From NCBI RefSeq assembly GCF_007655135.1, contig NC_045128.1, positions 5,890,001-5,954,000 of the forward strand: a stretch of 64,000 bases of DNA, written 5' to 3'. Within the stretch, counting starts at the first letter, position 1. Each line of letters begins with the position of its first letter. The translations under genes were made by a program, and so were the position numbers. The notes beneath the pieces are model-generated. The model saw only the letters and a program-made list of their open reading frames with translations, had not been told where the DNA came from and searched no databases. Source of the stretch: Punica granatum. Lineage: Eukaryota > Streptophyta > Magnoliopsida > Myrtales > Lythraceae. Below, in pieces: positions 10,374 to 21,688 of the stretch.

Positions 10374-11400
10374 GCAGAGAATGGGATTCATGTGGCATCC
10401 CCTACACCTTAACCAAGATCCCGAGAAGTTTGTTCATGAGTATTACTCCATGGAAACTTGGAGAAAAGTTTATGAGCCATTCATAGTACCAGTGAGAGGT
10501 GAAGGGCAATGGGAGGAAACCGGACAAGAAGCAGTGTTGCCTCTAGCTTACTTCAGGGGCGGTGGAAGACCAAAGAAGAAAAGAAACAAGAGCAAGGATG
10601 GTCCAAAGAACCCCTATAAAGCAAAGAGAGTTGTCAAAGTAACTTGTTCAAAGTGTAATAATAGTAGGACTTATAAAGGCACAACAGTTAAAGCAAAGCC
10701 CAAGATACAACTAATTTAGCTATTTGTAATATATTGTGACATATTGCATGGGCTCTTCATGCTCTTATTCTTTTAATGTAGGGAAAAGGGATAGAAACAA
10801 GAGCAGGGAATCAGAATGCTACAGTTGCTGGCTCTAGTGGTGTTTCCATGGCACCATCTGCAAGTTCAGACCTAGTGGCACTTCCAACCATAGCTGAAGG
10901 ATCAAAGCCAACTACAGTTACAAACCTTCCTGGTAAGACCAAGGTAAAGTTACATATGGGTTGTATGCTTATAGAGATTTGAACTTATTATATTATGCGT
11001 TTGCAGGGAAGGAAGAGGAAAATCACCAATCCTAGTATGGTGTTGCAGATCCAGTGTCATATGGGCCAGCTGCATCAGTATCATCAGGCCCAGCAACTTC
11101 AAGTAAGGACATGGTAATACGGTGCAACTTCAGGATCATTGCATTCATGTTATACTTTGTATGGGTTTCTGATAGGTTGGTGATGTTATTCTAATTCTCA
11201 ATATTTACAGAGAAAGAGAGAGAGAAAGAACGGAGTTGATATCACAACCTCTCCACAATTTTCTTATCTTGAAATCCCTCCGCTCCCAAGTCCCTCCCAG
11301 CCAACCGTTAGGGTCAGATCAACTCAGTACCATTCCAATGGAGAGGAGTACCAGGTGTCACTGGGGAAGCTTTAATTACAGAAAATTTGAAGACTAGGAG
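10374..11400 (+). pseudogene. MULE transposase, C-terminal part (broken)
   Basis: The frame from 10374 to 10719 carries the usual end of plant MULE transposases. It starts with a damaged GIPC-H-A SWIM-type segment, then EKFVHEYYSMETW, then an IVPV block ending in W. The basic GRPKKKR motif and a CSKC half-knuckle follow. Downstream pieces (10780-10940, 11010-11105, 11215-11400) look like short terminal exons with serine/proline-rich composition. The frame lacks everything between the start of the DDE core and the SWIM region. Same orientation as 2042-3130, hence the same broken gene. Confidence 0.75.
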
Positions 11401-12033
11401 AAATACCAGGAGTATGATGTCTTCCTCCAATGACCCGTCTACAAATCTAGGACAGTAGGAGTATTTGGTGGCATTTGTGTCTTTTTTGTGAGGCGGCTGC
11501 TGTTATGTAAGATGGTTTGCGTAGGACTGGTGGCATTTGGTGTCTTTTTTTGTCAGGCAGTGGTTGTTCACATAGCTGGTTTGCGTGGGACTCTTTTTGA
11601 TGTACTGGTTAGCACTTCATCAATGACTCTGAACCGCCTCTAAATTATGGTGATTTGTTAATGACAACACAAGTGTATTTAATCAGGTTTATATATCTTA
11701 GTGTGGTTGTTTTTATGTCATTCCTCTTCTAGCAAGCACAAATTTATTACAATGAGCTGCATTGAATTTGCTTAAGTACAAAGAACTTGCTGCATTGCAG
11801 ACCAACTTGTGCATTGAATTCAAGTACAAGAAAGATGAATTTGCCGCATTCATATTTGGTTAAGAGTACAATGAGCTGCATCGAAGACCAATATCCAACT
11901 TGGCCAAAACAAAACCCCACCTAACCAATATTACAAGCCTAACAACACAAAACAGGACCTCTCATAACCAATAATACAAGCCAAACAACATAGTACAACC
12001 TTTCCTAATTCATAGTTTTTCAATTACCCAAAC
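11401..12033. other. MULE 3' non-coding region
   Basis: Sequence between the end of the transposase and the GRF frame. Contains short repeated phrases (AAGTACAA...TGCATTGAA near 11760-11840) but no supported gene. Confidence 0.4.
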
Positions 12034-12522
12034 TTAACCCCACCTAACTAATAACAAAACCAACACAGACACCAAGATGCTCATAATCCAACTCACACGC
12101 CTCAGTTTGTTCACCTCTATGTCATACTCTGCATTCTTCTTCCTCAATTGCTTGATAATTCTCTGCTCCACTGACAGATTAGAAGAGTGCTCTAGATGAT
12201 CTTCCCACTCGAAATAACCGCATGTCGCTGCATCATTCTTCCAAAATGGGCACCTATCAAAATGACGACCAGGATTTGCAGAGGTCTTCGAAGTTATACG
12301 CAATGCTCATCGCGCACAGAAGATAGTGGCTGCTCCAATATTGCTTGAAATACTATGGCTCGCTGCACTATCAGCTGAACTTGTAGGAACTTTGTCAATC
12401 CAGACCCCATGATTGCAGCAATAAGATTGAGCTTGAGTCTGCCACTCATTCTGACTTTTTCGGCAATCACTTTCTTCCGCATCAATTAAGGTAGGAACAT
12501 TCGCAAAGGAGACCTCGATCAT
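12034..12522 (-). pseudogene. GRF-type zinc-finger protein frame inside the MULE, with in-frame stop
   Basis: The minus-strand frame from ATG at 12522 runs to a TGA at 12309-12307 and continues in the same frame to 12034. The second half holds a clear GRF zinc-finger core: TSKTSANPGRHFDRCPFW, then C-GYFEWED, with the cysteines and Gly-Arg-Phe-like order of the family. A charged, coiled-coil-like helix and a hydrophobic C-terminal segment (SILVSVLVLLLV) follow. This layout matches small plant GRF proteins, which often lie beside or within MULEs. The in-frame stop immediately before the finger makes a pseudogene most likely; an intron spanning the stop is an alternative. It ends about 290 bp from the right inverted repeat. 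Confidence 0.7.
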
Positions 12523-12649
12523 GCCAAATCTTCACGAGTCGATAAAGAAATCGCATAGAAGAAGTAGGGAAAAAAAGTTAATAACCTCACAATCGGAAAT
12601 CGTAGCTCTGATTCGTAACTCCCATGGCCTCGATTAGCAGATTGTATTG

Positions 12650-12760
12650 GGGATTTCCGATTCAGTGAAGAAATTTTGGGATTTAGGGTTTTCGGGTGGA
12701 GTGAATTGGGATTTAGGGTTTTGGGGTGGTGTGAATTTGGGATTTAGGATTCAATTACCG
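12650..12760 (+). repeat. Short tandem repeat with GGGATTTAGGGTTTT words
   Basis: Two and a half units of about 41 bp, each with GGGATTTAGG(G) and GGTG-GTGAATT. Only superficially telomere-like. Lies in the MULE close to its right inverted repeat. Confidence 0.5.
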
Positions 12761-12799
12761 AGCGGACTTGGGATTTGTGGGTATATAGAAGGGCATGGG

Positions 12800-13141
12800 A
12801 GCACGGCGTCGTTCCCACGGCAGGGAGCACGACGTCGTTCCAAGGGCAGGGCGGCATGGCGTCGTTTGGAGGAAGTGGATGAAATGACGTCGTAGTTAGT
12901 CGTTTCGTGTTTAAGAACGGCTCTCAAAACGCTGTCGTTTGAGTATGTTTGATGCCAAGTCGGATTAGCAAACGCCGTTTGTACCATGTCGGATACATCA
13001 GATTTCCATGATAGCAACCTCACGATTGGGCAAATTGATTGACGGAGCAATAGTATGTGCATGAAATTAAGAGCAGAATTTTAATAGGTATTCAAGTGAG
13101 AGTGCGGACAAGCATATATACGAAATTGATAGTTTCAACTT
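12800..13141 (-). repeat. MULE right terminal inverted repeat
   Basis: Reverse-complement partner of 1217-1560. It ends GATAGTTTCAACT and is followed at once by the 9-bp target duplication AATCTCTCT. A 25-bp GACGTCGTT-rich stretch (12800-12845) is internally duplicated in this arm compared with the left arm. Confidence 0.85.
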
Positions 13142-13169
13142 AATCTCTCTTTCCTCGTTTGAAGGATTT

Positions 13170-13440
13170 CTGTTACGTTTGATTTTAAAGTTTAGTAGAG
13201 TTGAGTTTTGATTTTAATTGGGTTGTAATAATTATATTGTTGAATTATGAGAAAAAATGTCAGAAAATAATGAATCGTTGAGAGAAAGTAAATATTGTAT
13301 TGTTGAATTGTGGAAAAAGTAATGGATGATTGAGAGAATTTAGTATTAAAAATTAAATTAGATAATTAAAAAATTAAAGAAAAAAATTAATAATTATGTT
13401 ATTGAATTGAAAATAAGTGAAATCATTTTGTTTTCTCTCT
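13170..13440 (+). repeat. AT-rich dispersed repeat (TTGTTGAATTG family)
   Basis: Opens with GTTACGTTTGATTTTAAAG and contains repeated TTGTTGAATT(G/A)TG(A/G) words at about 13240 and 13303 in an A-rich background. Related to 4318-4620 (opposite strand) and 20280-20600. Confidence 0.45.
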
Positions 13441-15060
13441 CCTTTTTTCTCTCATCTCTACAAACTCCAATCAAACCCCATCTCCCTCTCTCAGTGGAGA
13501 GGTTAAGTATGGTCTCCCTCTCATGAACTGTCAACTTCCACTATGTTTACCTGAAAAATTAAAAGGTGAAACAAATTAAATGAAACTATATAGTTAGAGC
13601 ACAAAGTTTTGAAGACGGTGAAGTGTAGATTTTTTTCACTTGTCTTTTCATTGGCGTATCTTCAATAGCGATTAGAAATTCAAGATCAAACAAACACAGT
13701 GACATAAGAATGATATTTCTTCGTCTACTTGAGATTACATAAGGTTAAAATAGTTAAAATTGCCTAAGAAAAATAAAATAGTATCAAACATATGTTGAAA
13801 AATTAAAATGAGGGAGACAAGAGACAATAATATATCTCAACACGATGGAGAAGTATATTTTTTCGATTACAAAAAAGGCTCAAAACCTATTACAATGAGA
13901 GAGGGAGAGGGGAGGAGGGCGACCCAACTGGGGGCTCCGTCACTGGCCATCAACCCCTGAGGCCAGTTAATGGAGACTATTTTTATTAAATAAGTTCATG
14001 ACCCGATATATATGTTTAAATAAGCTCACTAATTCTCATTCATTTGTTACAATTCTAATGAGTGAAATGATTAGGAAATCTTGTATATTCTTCGGCAATC
14101 AGCATCTCAATAAATCTCATACTTTCGCAAAACACACCCAATGATTTCTCAGTAGACTCTCCTGTTTATAATCAACTAGTCGAAAAATACGTGCATGGAC
14201 TAGAATTGTTATTATAATTAACAAAATGATTAATGATCACCGTTGAAAAAGCCACCAGCTTATGAATGGAATCCCTAACATTGAGATGTCCAGTAACCTC
14301 ACTAATCAATCTCAATGTGACAATAGTCATATTAATCCTCTCTAATTTAAATTACCCTCAGTGATATAATTCAATTCATTCAACCAACCAAAAACAACAA
14401 TAATACATCATATTTTCTTAGTGTATAATTATATATTCTCTCCACAGTAAAGAGTTCATCAACTACCCTAATAAAAACCTTAGCTTATATACTTAATACA
14501 TAACCATCTCCCCACTAATCTAATGTCACATACACTAAGCAACTTCAAAATTCCATGACTATGCCTTCATTCATCGCCTTTTGCTCAATATCCAAAGGTA
14601 AGATAGTAGCACATCACATCAATAGTCGCATTTTTAGTGGTGGTGATCCAAAATGTCATACAATTAGAGACATTCTTAATCTTACATGGTACATTCTGCT
14701 GCGTTATCTTAACTTTTATAATTGTATATAGATATACCCTAAATAAACAGAGAAAATGCTAGCTGCAATTGGGTGGCTGAGGCCCCCCAGCTCAATAATT
14801 GGCACGTCAAGCCCGGCCCAGGGGCACGTTATCGTGGAAGTGAGTCTTTCGTATTAATTTGTTGGGCTTCGGCACCTTTGATTATCCAATTTGGCCAGGT
14901 CTTGTTCGATTTCAAAATGGATAATCGCATAAGATTTTACTAGTGCTATCTCATGCCACATGATATGGTAGGAGCCCTGAATGAAAATCTTTTCATAATT
15001 CATCTACCATATTTTCTTCTTTTTTCTATGAACTAGGAAGTCAAAACCGGAAATTAAAAA
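13441..15060. other. Intergenic, no supported gene
   Basis: AT-rich DNA. A short GC-rich patch at 13900-13975 (GGGGGCTCCGTCACTGGCC and neighbours) resembles the GC-rich centres of the elements at 6560-6780 and 7480-7600 and may be a fragment of that family. Otherwise I see nothing. Confidence 0.4.
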
Positions 15061-15069
15061 ATTAAACTA

Positions 15070-15570
15070 CACAGAAACGAGATACAGGGGTTTCAATAAT
15101 ATCACTAAAATGAAAGTTGTTGACATCCTCTGGAGGAGAATCGAAGTGGAGACCCCAAAGATAGCTGCTATGCCTATGAGCCAAGCAGTCCGCACATGAA
15201 CTGCCTTATCAGAATGTGTGAGAATTCAAAAGTTGCCACTTTCTTGTCAGCAATAAACGAATACCAAACCAGACTGTGAATACAAGGATTGCACTAACCC
15301 TCGGCACCAACATGTTTGAATCCAAGAGCCCAAGAATATTGAAGACCTATTTTTATGCCCCATAATTCAGCGACCAGTGTCGTCGCGATTCCGATATTTG
15401 AGCGAAGCCGCCAAGCCAACGCCCATCAGAATCTCGGATGAGTCCACCTGAACCTACAGGACCTGGATTCCCACGGGAAGCTCCGTCTGTGTTTAATTTC
15501 ATCCATCCTTCGAGTGGATGAGACCACCAATGCTGAGTGATGATGTCCCTGTTTATGAGATGAATTTTTC
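15070..15570 (-). pseudogene. LINE-derived RNase H domain, remnant
   Basis: The minus strand reads GWMKLNTDGASRGNPGPVG followed by GGLIRDSDGRWLGGFA, the start of the RNase H domain found at the C-terminus of plant LINE-type reverse transcriptases; the Asp of NTDGA is the first catalytic residue. About 300 bp further along the same strand another frame gives LHFDSPPEDV, the usual C-terminal tail of such proteins. Stops and frameshifts separate the two, and no reverse transcriptase or endonuclease part is visible upstream. A dead 3' fragment of a LINE or of a LINE-derived host copy. Confidence 0.75.
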
Positions 15571-15949
15571 CTCTTGTTGGCTGTATGTCGCAATAAGAAG
15601 TTCTTGCAAGCTCGCTCGATCTCATCACGCGAGTACTACAGAAATTTAAAGATATATTAGTTGATGACCATGCATTGCACGTAATTTTGTTTTCTTCTTC
15701 TTCTTTTTTTTTACAAATAACAACACGTATGACTTGTGAATGAATATATAGAGAAACCAAAGAGGCAATTGCGTATATAAAACAAGATGACAATAAACAA
15801 ATCCGTACTCGAGTTGTATAAAGCGAACAATATAGTTGTGGACACTATAATCTTCGTATGTGTATTGATGCTTATGAAAAATTGAAATCTCATGTAGAGA
15901 GATAGGAAAAAGCATAGTGAAAAGAAAGATGATGGACAAAATGAATTTG

Positions 15950-16329
15950 AACTTGAAAAGTATCACATATATCAAAGAGTTCTTTTCTATTATCGAGGAT
16001 AATTTTTTTTCAAAAAAAATTTTAATTATATATTATTATATGCAAATTATATAGACAAATTTAATATTCGTTGAATATAACACCAATAAAATATAATACA
16101 AGTTCATAAAACTGAAATTGAAAGGTCAATCCACATGGAATTGAGGGTTGTCAAATGGATTGGTCCGAGCAATTGAAAACGACAATATAGATAGAACAAA
16201 GATATAATAAAAACAATATATTCTATAAAATAGACATAATAAATATTACAGAACATGAGTAGAGTTAAAGAATAGAAAATCATATTGATAAGCAAATGTG
16301 TATTCAAGTCTTATGAAAATGCGAATAAC

Positions 16330-16360
<31 letters not shown>

Positions 16361-16790
16361 GATAATAATCTTGTAGTATGTAAATTTGCATATATACGAA
16401 CCGTGATAGATCTCGTGTAATGTTTAGGGTGTGAAAAGACTATCAATCGAAAGATGATATGTAAAATGAATTTCGAAGTTTTTTATTTATAGGATTTTTA
16501 GAATATTGAACTTGAGAAAAATCACATATCTGAGAAGTTCTATTCAGTTATCGAGAAAAATTTTAATTTTCAAAAAAATATTTAATTTAAATTATACCGT
16601 GTACAAATAATCTGGACATATATTTAGAAATGGATATGGACATATATTCGAAATTCATTGAATATAACCCCAACAAGATATTGTAAAAGTTCATTTAACT
16701 GGAATCAAAAAGTCAATTCACGTGGATGTGAGAGTTATCGAATGCAGTTTTTGAAATGAAAATGTCAATTCATGTGAAACCGAGAGCTAT
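15950..16790 (+). repeat. Diverged direct duplication, period about 560 bp
   Basis: Segment 15950-16170 recurs at about 16510-16760. Shared words include TCACATAT, TTATCGAG followed by a T- and A-rich stretch, CATTGAATATAAC, AAGTTCAT and GTCAATYCACRTGGA. The last 50 bp are repeated once more at 16755-16800. A (TA)n microsatellite lies in the second half (16328-16354). Non-coding. Confidence 0.65.
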
Positions 16791-16799
16791 CAAATGGAG

Positions 16800-17590
16800 C
16801 TTCCACGTTGATGAGATCCGAAGCAAGCTTTTGCCGGAGTCTCATCGGAAATCGCACGGAATGTGGTCACGGTGTCCCCTGATTCCGACGAAGAGAGAGA
16901 GCTTAGACAGAGTGAGACCTAGAAAGGGAAAGTCCCAATATGGAAATGAGTTATCTTTAGCTATTCTTGCCCTTCTTCCTTTTATACTCGGCTCGCGATT
17001 AGGCCGGTGACTTCAGCCAAGGTGCCCGGCTGGGCTTGATTGTGGGCGGAGTAAATCAGAGAATGGGCTTTGGACCTATATCAGCTAGTTGGGCCGGGCC
17101 CTTATTCGACTTCATAAATTGGTTTAATTGAAAATCTAATTCTTATCATACATGATGAGATCTAGTTCTCACTGTTAAAAATAAAATAAATGCATGTATT
17201 TATTTTATAAAAATGAATAATTTGTAATTGCAAGTTTAACTTATTTTTCGGTTATAAAGGAGGTCAAGGCATACTACAATGAAAGAAAAATACTAAATAA
17301 CTAATAAAATGGGCACGGGTAGTCCCACTAGGCATTGAACCCGCTACCTCATATTCCAATCGTTTCTTCATGTCAATTAGTTGCCCTTTAGTTGAAATGA
17401 AGGATAGTGCGAGCTAATCTCTATATTGTCAATCTTCGATTTGCTCGCCATATGTTAGTATTAAGCCTTCAGTTATAGGATTGTTTCTATTTTGCGAGTT
17501 GAGCTTCGTACTGTTCGTCGTTCTGAGAATTGTCGATATCTGAAGCTGGGATTGTGATTGCTGATACTAACTGCTTTGCTGTAATGGGGA
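16800..17590. other. Intergenic, no supported gene
   Basis: An 84-codon open frame at 16756-17010 has no recognisable domain. On the minus strand 17310-17380 contains GGGTTCAATGCC, a possible Pol III B-box of an old SINE, but I cannot define the element. Confidence 0.35.
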
Positions 17591-17595
17591 AATAG

Positions 17596-18425
17596 AAGTG
17601 GGCAAGGGAAACCAAAGGAGAACGTGAACAAACATGGTGTTCTTCGATCAGGCAACCTATGACAAGCTCCTGTCCGAGGCACCCGAGGACACGCTCATCA
17701 CCCCCTCCATCCTCTCTGATCGCCTGAGGGTATTCGTCTTTTCGCGTACTTCACTCTACGAAAATGTTTTGCAGTGATGTTTTCGCTGATAGTTTGTAGT
17801 CGTGATTTTGATGGTATGTCCCCTCTTGTTATGTGAACCGACATTTCTTGCTTGAGCAGAATTATTTGATCATTTGAAGGTTAGGAGGAGGCTGAAATGT
17901 ATTGAGCAGAAGACTATTTAGCTCTCATACTATCATGACAACATAGGGATGTCATTGCCAAGAGAGTAATCGCCTGATGTGTTCGGTCCACCTTACTAGA
18001 GAATTGTCGTGCCGAAGATATTGTTATTTGAGGCTAAGCAATGCCATACAAATACATCTAAATTCATTGGATGATAATGGCTGGTTCTTAAATTCACGTA
18101 TAGCAATTACCCGATGATTTGAGCCCCGTGTGCTTTATGGAAGCAGTTGCGTGTAGTAAAATTGCCTGGGTTTTTTTTTTTCCCTTCTTTTTATTAATAT
18201 CTATCGTTGACGGATTGCAGGACTTCTATTTCAATCTTTTCTGATTAACATATATGTTCTGTTTCGACATATACGATCTTGTTTCATTCAATGAGGGAAC
18301 CGATTAGTTTTTGGTACTGCATTGATTGATTGGACGCCATAAATCAATGGGTCGCTTGCGGGGAAGGCAATCAGGGAGCTGATGGCCCGAGGTCTGACCA
18401 GGATGGTTTCCGTCCATACTATTCC
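17596..18425 (+). pseudogene. RPS25: Ribosomal protein eS25 pseudogene, intron-containing
   Basis: Two exon-like blocks match the small-subunit protein eS25. Block 1 (17596-17729) begins right after an acceptor-like AAATAG. It gives GKPKENVN, then after a one-base frameshift [17 protein letters not shown] and [12 protein letters not shown]. Block 2 (18343-18423) gives INGSLAGKAIRELMARG then LTRMVSVH. In functional plant eS25 these join directly. Here a donor-like GTATTC follows block 1, but the bases before block 2 are CATAA and not an AG acceptor. The N-terminal exon and the C-terminal HSSQQIYTRA region are absent. Because an intron of about 610 bp is kept, this is a fragment of genomic duplication and not a processed copy. 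Confidence 0.85.
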
Positions 18426-18429
18426 CGGA

Positions 18430-20030
18430 AAATTTTCATCAGTGCGCTTTCGATGTATGTTTCTTCGGTAACTTGCTAGCACAATGTTCGTGATGAACTC
18501 AATCCATCAGCAATAGGACTAGCTAGTTTCACTTGCCTACTTCAGAAAGTTTTAGCAAACTTTGTGAGCTTCTGCTGATAATCAGCTTTGCCATTGGCGA
18601 TTATATTATCGACCATCATTTATTATCGACGTTGCTATGACCATGTACTAGCTAGGTTCGTCCTTGCAAGATCGTTTTTCAAGTTACCAATTCAAACGGG
18701 CATTAATTTGTATATAAAATTAGACCAACCAGTGTCGAAAATGACTTTGATAATCCATTTGATTGGCATGTTGGCTCAATTTCCTTGGAACGGAGCGAGG
18801 TATAGAAAATTCAACCGTACTGTTCAGGTACGGTATCTTAATCGCTCTCGATTGATATATTGGATCGATTTGTCTTGTTTGACAAAGGAGGTCAGGTAGA
18901 ACGATGATTAAATTTTCGGTCCAGTACCCGAGCATTATCGTAGAAGCTCCTGCATCGCATTGGCTAATCTGAACAAATATCAGCCGTAAATGACAACGAT
19001 TAAAATGTTTATAAATGACAATGATTGAGGACAAGTTGTGTGGCGAATCTCTTCACAAGCCCTGGGGGCCACTTCCCATGTTCACTTGCCTATTTGTGGG
19101 CAGGCTTCATTAGCAGAACCAAGTCAATTCAAATCCCCGTAACATCAGATCAATGTGTAAACTTATATCAACTGATAAAAATCAGTGATATGCAATATTA
19201 AAGTCGGCATATCGACCCTGCAATCGAAAAAAAATGATTTGCGTGGGGTGTGATTGAGGACTTGGATGACATGGAATACATAAGAAATAATCACCCTTGA
19301 TGACATCGAATCTTCATCTTGATGCATAGTTTTTGGCGAGGTCGTAGCATGTGTGTTTACGCATGTACTTGCCAGAATTGTATTTGTTATAGGGCAATCA
19401 ATTTAAGAACTTCATATAGGGGCCAAGATATCGAATCTTCACCTTGATGGATAGTTTTGAGTTAGCTCACCGAATGGGTGTTACGCACGTATATATTTAC
19501 TTGAATTCATAAATAAATTTTTATTATAGGACGATCGATTTAGGAGCGGACATGCGACGCAAAATGCCGGAGACAAGCCTGCGATAGACATTCGAGGCCC
19601 CACGGGCATACAACATGGCCCGGTGGGCGTTAACGGGAACCGTCCATGCGATTAGGTAAGATACTAAAACATTTTTATATGTATACGCACAAAATAGCAT
19701 GAGTATGAGAAATATGTCGCTCCAATCAAAGTACAACTTGATTGGAGTGATTCACTTGTCACTACTTGGGTGATCCGGCCCCATGGACTGTCTACTTCAC
19801 GTATTTTCACAATTTTATAATTTATAAATATGATTTCCCCTTTTTATTTTTATTTATTAATCATGATAAGTTGTAATAAACAATAATAGTCGATTGAGAT
19901 GGTTCTATCAGAATTAAACAGGGAGGAGGCTGTGATTGAAATGGAAGTGCTCGACAGCTACCTACAATTCCCACAAGGGACGGATTTTTGCGTTTGGAGT
20001 CTTATGTATGACCATTGAATTAGGACTAGT
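18430..20030. other. Intergenic, no supported gene
   Basis: Several frames of 60-104 codons (for example 18588-18899) show no domain. Two similar phrases (TCGAATCTTCAYCTTGATG near 19307 and 19433) suggest a small internal duplication. Nothing else supported. Confidence 0.4.
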
Positions 20031-20039
20031 TCAAGGCCT

Positions 20040-20170
20040 ATATATGCATCGAGATCGGCAGGCAGATCGTGGCTCATGCTTACCGCGAGAAGAACATATG
20101 TGCAGATTGGCTTGTTAATAGGGTTCCTGACATCTGCTTGGTGCCCATATCACTGTAAGTTGACGGAATT
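20040..20170 (+). pseudogene. Second LINE RNase H remnant
   Basis: The plus strand at about 20067-20150 reads VAHAYREKNICADWLVNRVP, a good match to the last RNase H helix of plant LINE-type proteins (consensus form H-REAN--ADWLA). Nothing recognisable remains on either side. Opposite strand to the 15070-15570 remnant, so probably an independent insertion. Confidence 0.55.
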
Positions 20171-20941
20171 AGTTCCTTTCTTTTCACAAAGCAACCATTC
20201 GGATGATTATAATGAGTGGTTTTCTGAGAATAAGGAGGAGGATAATTTTGAAGAATTCATTTAAAAATTATTGAACAAATTAGGTGTGTTTGGTTTTTTG
20301 AGTTGAGTTACTGTCAACTCAATTTTGAGAAATGAGAAAAGACAAAAAAATAATTATTATAAATATTGAAAAATATATGGATTTGTGAGAATACATATAC
20401 CTATGTATATATAGATGTAAGTAGATAGAAAATTTATTATTAAAAAATTAATTATAAAAATAATTAAAAAAATATGAGTGAGATTGTTATTAGAAAAAAA
20501 AAAAGAAAAAGACAAAACAGTAATGACTGTAATGTTGAATTTGTGAAAAAAATAGAGATGAATTTGGTAGAGTACAATTTTTATTGTAAATCCAAATAAA
20601 CTAATATCTGTGGATATATTATTCTTAATAAACATAAATGGACATATACAGGGACGAGGAGAAATGTCTTGACCATCAACTGTGGAATTACAAACTGCTA
20701 CGTGGCTACAATAATTGGTCCATTTTCCAATTGAATCCAAGCAGATGATCGACAGAGTTGAGACGGCAATTCCAATTTCCATGCTGACTCTTCAAACCGA
20801 ATGCAATCGAAGTACGTGTTTGGTCATATCATGTCGATTTTATCCCATGTGGACGTTATAGCAAATTTGCCCGTTTCGATCTCACTTTCCGGTTCCGCTT
20901 GTCATCCTAAAGATCAGTCCGGATGCTTTTCAAATATCGTT

Positions 20942-21673
20942 TGTTGGGGATAGGGATGTACTCAACCAAACAATAACGCAGCGATTAATCTTCCTCCCCT
21001 TCTAGTGTAATCGAGATAGGAACTAATCAAATCAACCAACAAGCAGTAAAGTAAAACAACACCAAGAATTTTACGTGGAAAACCCCAATGTGGGGAAAAA
21101 CCACGGGACCAACTCCGAATCAACGATCCACTATGAAGGTTATACAATGTCTTTCATCAAGGGTAAACCCTTGGATCACCAAACTCAAGAGAAACACTCT
21201 CTTGGATCACCCAAATACTAAATTCGTCACCCACACCGGGTGGTTCACAAAATCAGCTGAAACAGCACCTACAGAGCTCGAATAGAAATTCTGACCGTTC
21301 AGAAGTTAGCCCCACGTGTTGTGAAGCTGCTGTCCAAATTTCGTCCCAATCGGAGTTCGTTTGATGTCCCGATCGAGGTTTGATCTCCAGCTGCACGCTG
21401 CCCCTGTTGAGCAGAATTCTCCTCTGCTCTTCCTCTGTTCTGCTGTCTGCTGTCTGCTTGCGGCTGCCCCTTTTCTGCTGTCTGCCGCTTCTTTCTTCTA
21501 CAGCCTTCTCCTATATTCTTTTCTGCCGCTGCTGCTATATATATATATATATATATATATGTCGCCTAACAAATATAAACCCTAACTAAAATGGGTCTTG
21601 GGCCTATTAAAGCCCGATAAAAGCCCAATACAATTTGAGCCCAACTTCCTCCAAATTGGAGGGATACCCAACA
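20942..21673 (-). repeat. Copia 3' LTR
   Basis: 732 bp, TGTTGGG...CCCAACA on either strand. Differs from the other LTR by one visible base (C at about 21334 against A) and by the length of the (TA)n run. A CTGCTGTCTGC-rich pyrimidine stretch and the (TA)n run lie in the outer third. Confidence 0.95.
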
Positions 21674-21687
21674 AACTCCCCCTCCCG
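21674..21687 (-). other. Copia polypurine tract
   Basis: On the minus strand the bases TCGGGAGGGGGAGTT lie directly before the 3' LTR, the usual site of plus-strand DNA priming. Confidence 0.85.
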
Positions 21688-21688
21688 A

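Larger units (their letters stand above)
1217..13141 (+). mobile_element. Decayed Mutator-like element (MULE) with nested insertions
   Basis: About 11.9 kb bounded by long terminal inverted repeats (about 1217-1560 and 12800-13141) and by the 9-bp direct repeat AATCTCTCT (1208-1216 and 13142-13150). The 9-bp target duplication is characteristic of Mutator elements. Inside are the N-terminal (2042-3130) and C-terminal (10374-11400) parts of a MuDR-type transposase in the same orientation, and a GRF zinc-finger frame on the minus strand next to the right repeat. About 7 kb between the two transposase parts is unrelated DNA holding a SINE, an inverted-repeat element and a MITE. The exact left end is less certain because about 24 bp of A-rich sequence interrupts the repeat near 1221-1243. 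Confidence 0.75.

Noticed and set aside
12650..12760. Interstitial telomere repeat
   Set aside because: Only isolated TTTAGGG words inside a 41-bp tandem unit, not a telomeric array.
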